Shown here: positions 50,491 through 57,499 of the stretch, piece after piece | Numbering within the stretch: position 1 is the first letter of the stretch | How the letters are laid out: each line of letters starts with the position of its first letter | Origin: Rhodobacter sp. | GTDB lineage: Bacteria > Pseudomonadota > Alphaproteobacteria > Rhodobacterales > Rhodobacteraceae | Assembly: GCA_016704435.1 (NCBI GenBank) | Contig: JADJAB010000001.1 | Location: 550,196-614,195, forward strand | Reading direction: 5' to 3' | DNA: 64,000 nucleotides | The notes under the pieces: generated by a model | What the model saw: only the letters and a program-made list of their open reading frames with translations | The model's database searches: none | What the model was told of the DNA's origin: nothing | Program-made: the position numbers and the translations under genes

Positions 50491-51378
50491 CTATCCCCTT
50501 GCCGCCTGCTTTTCGCGCACCCGTTGGCGCCACAGCGTGAACAGCCCTGCCGCCACCACGATGCCCGCGCCGACCACCACATTGGGGCGCAACACCTCGT
50601 CGAACAGCACCAGTCCGATCATTGCCACGATCACCAGCTGGAAATAGGCAAAAGGCTGGATCGAAGATGCCTCGGCCAGCGCATAGGCGCGGATCTGCGC
50701 CCAGTGCCCGGCCAGCCCCATGGCGCAGAGCGCTGCCATCAGGCCCCAGTCCGGCGCCGTCATTTCCTGCCAATGCCAAAGGCCGAGGGGTGTGCTGACC
50801 ACGGCGCAGATGATGCCGGTCCAGAAAAAGCTGACCGAGGCGGCATCGCGCCGTGCCACATAGCGCGTGAGCAGGCTGTAGACCGCATACATCAGCGACG
50901 CCAGCAGCGGCACAAGCGCCCATGGCGACAGCACGCCCGACCCCGGCTGCAGGATGATGAGCACCCCGCAAAAGCCCGCCGCGATCGCCGCCCACCGCCG
51001 CCAGCCGACCTTCTCGCCCAGGATCGGCCCGGACAGGGCCGCCACCAGGAGCGGGTAGATGGTAAAGACCGCGTGGCTTTCGATCAGCCCCAGCTTGGTG
51101 AAGGCCAGCACCATCACCCAGATCTCCACCACCAGGATTACCCCTCGGGCCAGTTGCAGCCAGGGAAATCCGGTGCGTGCGGCGGCCCGGATGCCTCCCG
51201 GCGACCGCGCCGCCACGATCAGGACGAAACCGGCGAAGGCCCAGAAGCGGATCATCACCACGATCCACAGATTGTAGGTTTCGGCCAGATGGCGCGAGAT
51301 GCCGTCCTGTGCGGCAAAGATCGTGGCGGCGGCAATCATCAGCCAGATGCCGGCACGGGTGTTTTGCGTGGCGGTCAC
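50491..51378 (-). CDS. DMT superfamily (EamA) transporter, copy 2
   Basis: 295 residues, ten hydrophobic segments in two EamA halves. GIWLMIAAATIFAAQDGISRHLAETYNLWIVVMIRFWAF opens half 1; SHAVFTIYPLLVAALSGPILGEKVGWRRW and FAYFQLVIVAMIGLVLFDEVLRP follow. Probably a metabolite exporter. It overlaps the preceding paralogue by ATGA (51375-51378) and shares clear similarity with it throughout. Confidence 0.92.
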   Translation of the reverse strand: MTATQNTRAGIWLMIAAATIFAAQDGISRHLAETYNLWIVVMIRFWAFAGFVLIVAARSPGGIRAAARTGFPWLQLARGVILVVEIWVMVLAFTKLGLIESHAVFTIYPLLVAALSGPILGEKVGWRRWAAIAAGFCGVLIILQPGSGVLSPWALVPLLASLMYAVYSLLTRYVARRDAASVSFFWTGIICAVVSTPLGLWHWQEMTAPDWGLMAALCAMGLAGHWAQIRAYALAEASSIQPFAYFQLVIVAMIGLVLFDEVLRPNVVVGAGIVVAAGLFTLWRQRVREKQAARG

Positions 51379-52253
51379 CGCCGACGTTCCTGGGTCAGGG
51401 CATAAAGCCCGGCGGCGACGACGATGGCGGCGCCGACGGCGACGGGCAGGCTCAGCCGTTCGTTATACACCGTGAGGCCGATCAGGGTGACGAAGACGAT
51501 CTGCAAATAGGCATAGGGCTGGACGCGGGCGGCCTCGACCTGCTCGTAGCATTTCAGCAAGAGCCAGTGCGAAAAGATGCTGAGGCAGGAATAGATCGCA
51601 ATGGGCGCAATGTGCTGCGGCTGGATGGGTTGCAGGTTCGGTAGCCCGATTGCGGTGGTCAGGGCGACCCCGACGATGGCGGGCCAGAACAGCGCCGGAA
51701 AGGTTCGCTCTACCCGCGTGGCCAGGCGGGTAAGAACGGAGTAGAGCGCGAAGAGGAAGGCCGAGGCCAGCGGCAGCAACGCTTGCCAGGTGAAGACGCC
51801 CATCCCCGGCCGCAGGATGATCAGGACGCCGACCATGCCCACGGCGACCGCGGCCCAGCGTTGCCAGCTGAGCCTTTCGCCAAGGATCGGGCCGGAGAGG
51901 GCAACGATCAGCAGCGGGCAGATGGCAAAGACGGCATGGCTTTCGATCAGGCCGATCAGCGTGTAGCCCCAGACGATCAGGCAGATTTCCGCCACCAGAA
52001 GGGTGCCCCGGGCCAGATGCGCCGGCAGGTGGGCCGAGCGGATCGCGGCACGGGGTCCCTCGGGGCGGCGGAGCGCCATGAGGATCACGAAAGCGGCGAA
52101 GGCCCAGTAGCGGATCATCACCACCATCAAGGTGTTGTACTGCCCCGCCAGCGCCTTGGAGAACCCGTCTTGCGCGGCGAAAGTGGCGACGGCCGCGACC
52201 ATCAGGAGGATGCCGAGACGCGGGTTTTTCGAGGCGGCGGGGACGGTAGTCAT
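51375..52253 (-). CDS. DMT superfamily (EamA) transporter, copy 1
   Basis: 292 residues, ten hydrophobic segments. LGILLMVAAVATFAAQDGFSKALAGQYNTLMVVMIRYWAF parallels the opening of the downstream paralogue, as do SHAVFAICPLLIVALSGPILGERL and YAYLQIVFVTLIGLTVYNERL. The two look like a tandem duplication that may function as a pair or as separate exporters. The start at 52251-52253 is a choice; an ATG six codons upstream (52269-52271) is possible, and neither has a strong ribosome site. Confidence 0.9.
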   Translation of the reverse strand: MTTVPAASKNPRLGILLMVAAVATFAAQDGFSKALAGQYNTLMVVMIRYWAFAAFVILMALRRPEGPRAAIRSAHLPAHLARGTLLVAEICLIVWGYTLIGLIESHAVFAICPLLIVALSGPILGERLSWQRWAAVAVGMVGVLIILRPGMGVFTWQALLPLASAFLFALYSVLTRLATRVERTFPALFWPAIVGVALTTAIGLPNLQPIQPQHIAPIAIYSCLSIFSHWLLLKCYEQVEAARVQPYAYLQIVFVTLIGLTVYNERLSLPVAVGAAIVVAAGLYALTQERRR

Positions 52254-52480
52254 GAGGAGGCCGCGTAGCATGGCGGCGGCGCGGGTGACAGGGGGATTGT
52301 TGGGGGGACGCAAAGGGCTCCGCCGGGGGTGTCCCGAGTCGGGACGGGGGGTTGGGGTGAGGGAAGTCAAGGGTTTGGGGCGGGGAAACTAAGGGTTTGT
52401 TAGCCTACCCTTTGAGCGAGAGAGAAAAACTTTGGCGGTCAGGGTTGCGGGGATTGGGGTTTTTGCGTTGAAAGGCGTCT

Positions 52481-52499
52481 GGTGGGGTAGAACCCCACC
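52481..52499. repeat. REP-like palindrome 1
   Basis: Perfect 8-bp arms GGTGGGGT/ACCCCACC with a 3-base loop. Related in pattern to the palindrome 47 bp downstream. Confidence 0.6.
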
Positions 52500-52527
52500 C
52501 TGTGGAAATGTTTTGGTAGATCGGGGT

Positions 52528-52545
52528 GGCGGGGTGAACCCCGCC
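52528..52545. repeat. REP-like palindrome 2
   Basis: Perfect 8-bp arms GGCGGGGT/ACCCCGCC with a 2-base loop, directly after the mnmD stop. It may also end or stabilise the mnmD mRNA. Confidence 0.6.
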
Positions 52546-53253
52546 CTACGGGATGTTGTGGGCGTTGGGGGGCAGGTGGCCTGTGGTCATGTGGCGTTTG
52601 TAGGCGTAGCCGGGGGCTCGGGTCACGGTGAAGCCTGCGGCGGTGAGGGCGCGGCGGACGTGGCCTGCGGCGGTGTAGGTGGCGAACGTGCCGTGGGGGG
52701 CGGTGTGGCGGGCGACCTCGGCGAGTATTTCGGGCGACCAGAGTTCGGGGTTCTTGGCGGGGGAGAAGCCGTCGAGGAACCAGGCGTCGGCCTGGCCGCT
52801 CCACTGCGGCAGGGCGGTGCGGGCGTCGGCGGTGAGGATGGTGGCGGAAAGGCCGGGGAGGGTGATCTCCCGGCTGCCGCTGGCGGTGTCTTGCGCGGTC
52901 CATTGCTGCAGGAGTTGGGCGGCGGGGATGGCGGCCTGAGGAAAGGCTTGCAGTGCGCGGGCCATGTCTCCGGGGGCCATCGGGAAGGCCTCGAAGCTGG
53001 TGAAGCGGATCGTGCCGGGGGCGCCCATGCCGTGCCAAAGAAGGGCGGTGGCCAGCAGGTTGAGGCCGGTGCCGAAGCCAAGCTCGGCGATGTGGAAACC
53101 GTCGGTCAGGCGCCCCTCCAAGCGGTTGCCAGCCAGGAAAACATGGCGGGTTTCATCAAGGCCCCCGGCAAGGGAGAAATAGGGGTCGTCAAAGCGGCGC
53201 GAGACGGGGATCTCGTCGCGCCAGTCCAGCGTGGCTTGTGCAGGGGTCGGCAT
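52546..53253 (-). CDS. mnmD: tRNA 5-methylaminomethyl-2-thiouridine methyltransferase (MnmD)
   Basis: 235-residue SAM-dependent enzyme for the last methylation of mnm5s2U34. It matches the N-terminal domain of E. coli MnmC: ATLDWRDEIPVSRRFDDPYFS, DGFHIAELGFGTGLNLL (SAM loop, about residue 62) and ADAWFLDGFSPAKNPELWS, with a C-terminal YAYKRHMTTG. The ATG at 53251-53253 is preferred; 53272-53274 would add seven residues. The FAD domain that E. coli fuses to it is encoded by the divergent neighbour. Confidence 0.92.
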   Translation of the reverse strand: MPTPAQATLDWRDEIPVSRRFDDPYFSLAGGLDETRHVFLAGNRLEGRLTDGFHIAELGFGTGLNLLATALLWHGMGAPGTIRFTSFEAFPMAPGDMARALQAFPQAAIPAAQLLQQWTAQDTASGSREITLPGLSATILTADARTALPQWSGQADAWFLDGFSPAKNPELWSPEILAEVARHTAPHGTFATYTAAGHVRRALTAAGFTVTRAPGYAYKRHMTTGHLPPNAHNIP

Positions 53254-53297
53254 CGGGCATAGTCCTTTGGCCATGGGAATGGCGAAGGTGGGGCCGG

Positions 53298-54332
53298 ATG
53301 GCAAGCGTTGAAGTAACGGTGCGCGGGGCGGGGATCTTCGGCCTGTCGGTGGCTTGGGCCTGCGCGCGGCGCGGCGCACGGGTGCGGGTGGTGGACCCGT
53401 TCGGGGCGGGCGTGGGGGCCTCGGGCGGGGTGATGGGCGCGCTGGCGCCGCATGTACCGGAGGCGTGGAATGCGCTGAAGGCGTTTCAGCTGGACAGCCT
53501 GCTGATGGCCGAAGGCTGGTGGCAGGCTGTGCGCGCAGCGGGAGGCGTGGACCCTGGCTATGCGCGTCTGGGCCGTATGCAGCCGCTGGCCGATGCGGCG
53601 GCGGTGGAGGCAGCGCGAGGGCGCGCGCGGCGGGTGCCGCGACGTATTGGCAGGATGCGGCGCAGTGGGGCGTGGAGCAGGCTCGGGGGCGCCGTGGAGC
53701 CGCTCTCACCCTCCGGGTGGGTGGTGCGCGACACGCTGAGTGCGCGCCTGTCGCCGCGCCGCGCGGGATCGGCGCTGGTGGCGGCCTTGCGGGCGCTGGC
53801 CGGCGACGTGGTGTCGGAGGCCCCGGATGCGGGAGCTGTGATCCATGCGACGGGGGCGGCGGGACTGGCAGAGCTTTCGGCGGCTCTGGGTCGCAAGGTC
53901 GGGTCGGGCGTGAAGGGGCAGGCGGCAGTGCTGCGGCATGATGCAAGGAACGAAGCGCAGGTCTATGCGGGAGGTCTGCATCTGGTACCGCATGCCGATG
54001 GCACAGTTGCGGTCGGCTCCACCAGCGAGTCCGACTGGACGGTCGATGGCCCGGATGCGCAGGTCGAGGACCTGATCGCGCGCGCGCAGGCGGTGATGCC
54101 CTGCCTGGCCGGTGCCGAAGTGCTCGAACGCTGGGCCGGGGTCCGGCCAAGGTCGGTGACGCGGCAGCTGCTCTTGGGCGAATGGCCCGGCCGCAAGGGG
54201 CATTTTCTGGCCAATGGCGGCTTCAAGATAGGCTTCGGGATGGCGCCGAAGATGGCCGAGGTGATGGCCGAACTGGTGCTGGAGGGGCGCGACTCCCTGC
54301 CCGACGCCTTCCGGCTGACCGGCCTTCCCTAG
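53298..54332 (+). CDS. FAD-dependent oxidoreductase, MnmC2-like
   Basis: 344-residue DAO-type flavoprotein. VTVRGAGIFGLSVAWACARRGARVRVVDP is the dinucleotide-binding start, GVGASGGVMGALAPH resembles the MnmC oxidase domain, and the C-terminus has WAGVRPRSVTRQLLLGEW and FLANGGFKIGFGMAP. With mnmD diverging 45 bp away, it likely removes the carboxymethyl group from cmnm5U. Between about 53636 and 53690 the +1 frame (AATYWQDAAQWGVEQA) looks more protein-like than the annotated frame (RRVPRRIGRMRRSGAWSR), suggesting two compensating indels. Confidence 0.83.
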   Translation: MASVEVTVRGAGIFGLSVAWACARRGARVRVVDPFGAGVGASGGVMGALAPHVPEAWNALKAFQLDSLLMAEGWWQAVRAAGGVDPGYARLGRMQPLADAAAVEAARGRARRVPRRIGRMRRSGAWSRLGGAVEPLSPSGWVVRDTLSARLSPRRAGSALVAALRALAGDVVSEAPDAGAVIHATGAAGLAELSAALGRKVGSGVKGQAAVLRHDARNEAQVYAGGLHLVPHADGTVAVGSTSESDWTVDGPDAQVEDLIARAQAVMPCLAGAEVLERWAGVRPRSVTRQLLLGEWPGRKGHFLANGGFKIGFGMAPKMAEVMAELVLEGRDSLPDAFRLTGLP

Positions 54333-54477
54333 CCGCGCCCGGCACGGCCCTTTCGCCAAGGGGCGCCGCCGAGCCAGACACCCGGAAAGAGCATGGACCT
54401 GAAGGACCTGCCCTGTTGGAAATACTCCGGGGTATGCCGTTGGTTTCACCACGCGCTTGCGTTGATGAACAAGAAGG

Positions 54478-54509
54478 CTTGCGCCGGCAGGCGCGCAATT
54501 GCTTCACCG
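54478..54509 (+). repeat. 32-bp dispersed repeat, copy 2
   Basis: Identical to the reverse complement of 45696-45727. This copy covers the stop codon of the deoR-type gene (54504-54506), so its last residues may have been set by the repeat. Confidence 0.85.
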
Positions 54510-55272
54510 TTCCTGTGCCAGCGTCACGCGGGTGCCATGCGCCGCGAAGAAGGCTGTCAACGCGCTGTCCGGTGCGGTGTCCGTGACCAGATGCGAGAAC
54601 CGGCCCGGTGGCGCGATGGCGATCGGCGCGCTGCGGCCGAATTTCGAGGCATCCGCCGCCACGACGGTTTCTTCCGCCCGCTCGATGATGGCGCGGGAGA
54701 ATTCGGCCTCGCGCAGGTCCTGCAGCAGGAACCCGGCCGGCGCGGAAATCGCCGCCACCGACAGCACCGCAAAAGACACCCGGAACTGCTGCACGAAGGT
54801 CAGCGCCTCGGCCCCGAAGGCGCCGCCGTCGTGGCTGCGCAACTCGCCCCCCGCCATGAAGACCTGGTTGCCGTTCACCCCGGTCAGGGCCTGCGCCACC
54901 GCAAGGGAATTCGTCACCACCAGCAGTTCGCGCCGCACCCGCAAGGCCTGCGCCACATAGGCCGTGGTCGACCCCACGTCGAGAAACAGCGACGCCCCGT
55001 CTGGCAGCAGCCGCGCCACCCGCCTCGGCGATCCGCCGCTTCGGCCCGGGATTCTGCACCATGCGCTGGGCAAAACTGGCCTCCGGCCCCCAGTCCTTCA
55101 GGTGCACGCCGCCGTGCACGCGGGTGACCATGCCCTGCGCCTGCAGCCGCTTGAGGTTGCGGCGGATGGTTTCGTCGGTCACCCCCAGCCGGGCGGCCAG
55201 CGCCTCGATCCGGGCCGAGCCGGTTTCCTGCAAGAGCTGAAGAATGGCGCGTTCGCGTTGGCTGGACAGCAT
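54504..55272 (-). pseudogene. DeoR/GlpR family transcriptional regulator, 1-base frameshift
   Basis: About 255 residues when repaired. The N-terminal HTH is ALAARLGVTDETIRRNLKRL (about 25-45), with VTRVHGGVHL after it. The sensor domain is in another frame: GASLFLDVGSTTAYVAQAL, VVTNSLAVAQAL, VFMAGGELR, and FSRAIIERAEETVVAADASKFG. The break is at CCC 55019-55021, where one base too many separates the halves. DeoR sensor domains bind phosphorylated sugars or similar; the downstream transporter operon includes a kinase-like domain that could make the effector. ATG 55270-55272. Confidence 0.9.
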
Positions 55273-55454
55273 GACTCTGCCGGTATCGGTTGGTTTCCCA
55301 AGAAAATAACGTTGAAATCCACCGAAAAACAACAGAAAACCACAAAACCCCACAAAAGCTTTGACAGAAAACGGGATTCGGCCGCAGCCTTGGCGCCAGG
55401 CGCACCGCCGAAAAACGGCGGGCGATATTGTCTTGAACAGGAGAGGATGGCCGA
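55273..55454. promoter_or_regulatory. Divergent deoR/proX control region with A-rich repeats
   Basis: 182 bp, markedly AT-richer than the rest. ACAGAAAAC occurs at 55332-55340 and 55364-55372; CCACAAAA at 55340-55347 and 55350-55357. Regular A-rich repeats of this kind fit DeoR-family operators. A TTGACA lies at 55361-55366 but has no clear -10 box at 17 bp. GGAGAGG serves the proX start. Confidence 0.55.
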
Positions 55455-56396
55455 ATGAAGCGTATTGTCCTGACCACCGTTGCGGCGCTTGCGCTGACCG
55501 GCACTGCGGCCCTGGCCGAGGTGGAAAGCACCGACCCGATCAAGCTGACCCTGCACGACTGGACCGGCCAGCTGATCACCACCAACATCATGGCCGCCGT
55601 TCTGGAAGAGGCGGGCTACAACGTCGAGCTGGTGACGGCCGACTACCTGGCGCAATTCGCGGGCCTCGAGACCGGTGATCTGCATGTGGCGATGGAAATG
55701 TGGGAAACCACCGGCCGCGAGGCGATGGATGCCGCCATTGCAACCGGTGGCGTCATCAACATGGGCGAGACCGGCATGGCCGCGATCGAAGAGTGGTGGT
55801 ACCCGCTCTACATGAAGGAGCTGTGCCCCGGCCTGCCCGACTGGCAGGCGCTGAACGATTGCGCCGAGGCCTTCGCCACCCCCGAGACGGCGCCGAAGGG
55901 GCGCTATCTGGGCGGTCCCGTCACCTGGGGCGGGTTTGATGAGGAACGCATCGCCGGCCTTGGCCTGAACTTCGAGGTGATCCATGCCGGCACCGACGCG
56001 GCGATGTTCGCCGAACTGGAATCGGCCTATCAGCGCAAGGACCCGATCCTGCTATGGATCTATTCGCCGCATTGGTCATCGACCAAATATGAGGGCGAGT
56101 GGGTGCAGTTCCCGCCATTTGAGCCGGCCTGCTACACCGATCCGGCCTGGGGCATCAATCCCGACGCCACGCATGATTGCGGCAAGCCCACCGGGCCGAT
56201 CTGGAAGGTCGGCTGGGCCGGGCTGCCGGAAAAATGGCCGGGCGCCGACAAGGCGATCCGGGCCTTCACCATCGACAATGACAGCATGAGCACGATGATC
56301 GCCAAGGTCGATCTGGACGGTCAGTCGATCGACGATGTGGTGAACGAATGGATGGATGCGAACGAGGCGACCTGGTCCGCGTGGATCGGCCAGTAA
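55455..56396 (+). CDS. Glycine betaine/proline-type ABC transporter substrate-binding protein (ProX-like)
   Basis: 313-residue periplasmic binding protein of the OpuAC family. A signal peptide (LTTVAALALTGTAALA) is followed by KLTLHDWTGQLITTNIMAAVLEEAGYNVE and VAMEMWETTG; aromatic residues in EEWWYPLY, YSPHW and WVQFPPF could form the box that holds a quaternary amine. It is the first gene of the rightward operon under the DeoR-type regulator. The ligand may be a betaine, choline-like amine or dimethyl compound. Confidence 0.93.
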   Translation: MKRIVLTTVAALALTGTAALAEVESTDPIKLTLHDWTGQLITTNIMAAVLEEAGYNVELVTADYLAQFAGLETGDLHVAMEMWETTGREAMDAAIATGGVINMGETGMAAIEEWWYPLYMKELCPGLPDWQALNDCAEAFATPETAPKGRYLGGPVTWGGFDEERIAGLGLNFEVIHAGTDAAMFAELESAYQRKDPILLWIYSPHWSSTKYEGEWVQFPPFEPACYTDPAWGINPDATHDCGKPTGPIWKVGWAGLPEKWPGADKAIRAFTIDNDSMSTMIAKVDLDGQSIDDVVNEWMDANEATWSAWIGQ

Positions 56397-56491
56397 GTCT
56401 CGAGGCGGGGCGCGGGCGGCGGGTTTCCCCTCGGTCGGCCGCCCCCGCCGCCAATCTGCCTGTTTCGCCCTGATCCCGGACCCCGAATACG

Positions 56492-57499
56492 ATGCGCCCC
56501 GTCAAGCTGGCCTGCCGCCATGTGTGGAAAATCTATGGCCCGCACCCCGACCGGCTGGTGGCCGATGCCGCGGGGCTGGAGGCCATTCGCGCCTCGGGCC
56601 ATGTCGGCGCGGTGCGCGATGTCAGCCTTGAAGTCGGTCAGGGCGAGATCTTCGTCATCATGGGGCTCAGCGGCTCGGGCAAGTCCACGCTGGTGCGCTG
56701 CCTGTCGCGGCTGGTGGAGCCGACGGGCGGGGAAATCCTCTACGACGGCGAGGATCTGCTGAAGGCCAGCCCATCGCGGATGATCGAGATCCGGCGGCAC
56801 CGGATGGGCATGGTGTTCCAGCATTTCGCGCTGCTGCCGCATCTGTCGGTGCTGGAGAACGTGGCCTTTCCGCTGGAGGTGCAGGGCTGGAAACGGGGCC
56901 CGCGCGAGGCGCAGGCGCGTGAGGTGATTTCGCTGGTGGGGCTGCAGGGACGCGAGAGACATTACCCGCGCCAGCTGTCGGGCGGCCAGCAGCAGCGGGT
57001 GGGTATCGCGCGGTCCTTGGCGATCAAGCCGGACCTGTGGTTCCTGGACGAGCCGTTTTCCGCGTTGGATCCGCTGATCCGGCGCGAGATGCAGGATGAA
57101 TTCCTGCGCATCCAGCGGCAGTTGAAAAAGACCATCGTCTTCATCACCCATGACTTCGACGAGGCGATCCGCCTGGCCGACCGCATCGCCATCATGAAGG
57201 ATGGCGCGGTGGTGCAGGTGGCCACGCCCGAAGAGGTGGTGCTGGCCCCGGCCGATGACTATGTGGCCGCCTTCACCGCCCATGTGGCGCGGGCCAAGGT
57301 CGTCACCCTGGGCCGCATTGCAGTACCCGGCGTGCCAGAAGGCGTGGCCGGGGACCTGCCTGCCGAGGCACGGGTGGAGGCGGTGGCCGAGCAGATCGTC
57401 ACCTCGGGCCGGCCCTTTGCGGTGATCCGCGATGGCGCGAAAGTGGGCCATGTCACCCCCCAGGCGGTGATCGCCGTGCTTCTGGGCAAGGGCGGATGA
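56492..57499 (+). CDS. Glycine betaine/proline-type ABC transporter ATP-binding protein (ProV-like)
   Basis: 335-residue ATPase. Walker A is GLSGSGKSTLVRC (about 55), the signature RQLSGGQQQRVGIARSL, Walker B LWFLDEPFSALDP, and FITHDFDEAIRLADR has the switch His. The C-terminal roughly 75 residues form a single CBS-like part, shorter than the double CBS of E. coli ProV. GKVRDVSL-type spacing after PHPDRLVADA is family-like. Its stop overlaps the permease ATG. Confidence 0.94.
   Translation: MRPVKLACRHVWKIYGPHPDRLVADAAGLEAIRASGHVGAVRDVSLEVGQGEIFVIMGLSGSGKSTLVRCLSRLVEPTGGEILYDGEDLLKASPSRMIEIRRHRMGMVFQHFALLPHLSVLENVAFPLEVQGWKRGPREAQAREVISLVGLQGRERHYPRQLSGGQQQRVGIARSLAIKPDLWFLDEPFSALDPLIRREMQDEFLRIQRQLKKTIVFITHDFDEAIRLADRIAIMKDGAVVQVATPEEVVLAPADDYVAAFTAHVARAKVVTLGRIAVPGVPEGVAGDLPAEARVEAVAEQIVTSGRPFAVIRDGAKVGHVTPQAVIAVLLGKGG

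Larger units (their letters stand above)
52254..52545. other. G-rich intergenic region with REP-like hairpins
   Basis: 292 bp that are strongly G-rich on the plus strand (GGGGGTTGGGG-like runs) and hold two palindromes: GGTGGGGT-AGA-ACCCCACC (52481-52499) and GGCGGGGT-GA-ACCCCGCC (52528-52545). The second abuts the mnmD stop. They share layout and a GGGGT..ACCCC core, suggesting related repetitive extragenic elements. Confidence 0.6.

Noticed and set aside
53706..54452. Minus-strand frame opposite the MnmC2-like gene
   Set aside because: No ribosome site or domain; the opposite strand has clear flavoprotein motifs.
54182..54586. Small ORF containing LRRQARNCFT
   Set aside because: It is a translation of the 32-bp dispersed repeat, which also appears in a minus-strand ORF near 45661-45882.
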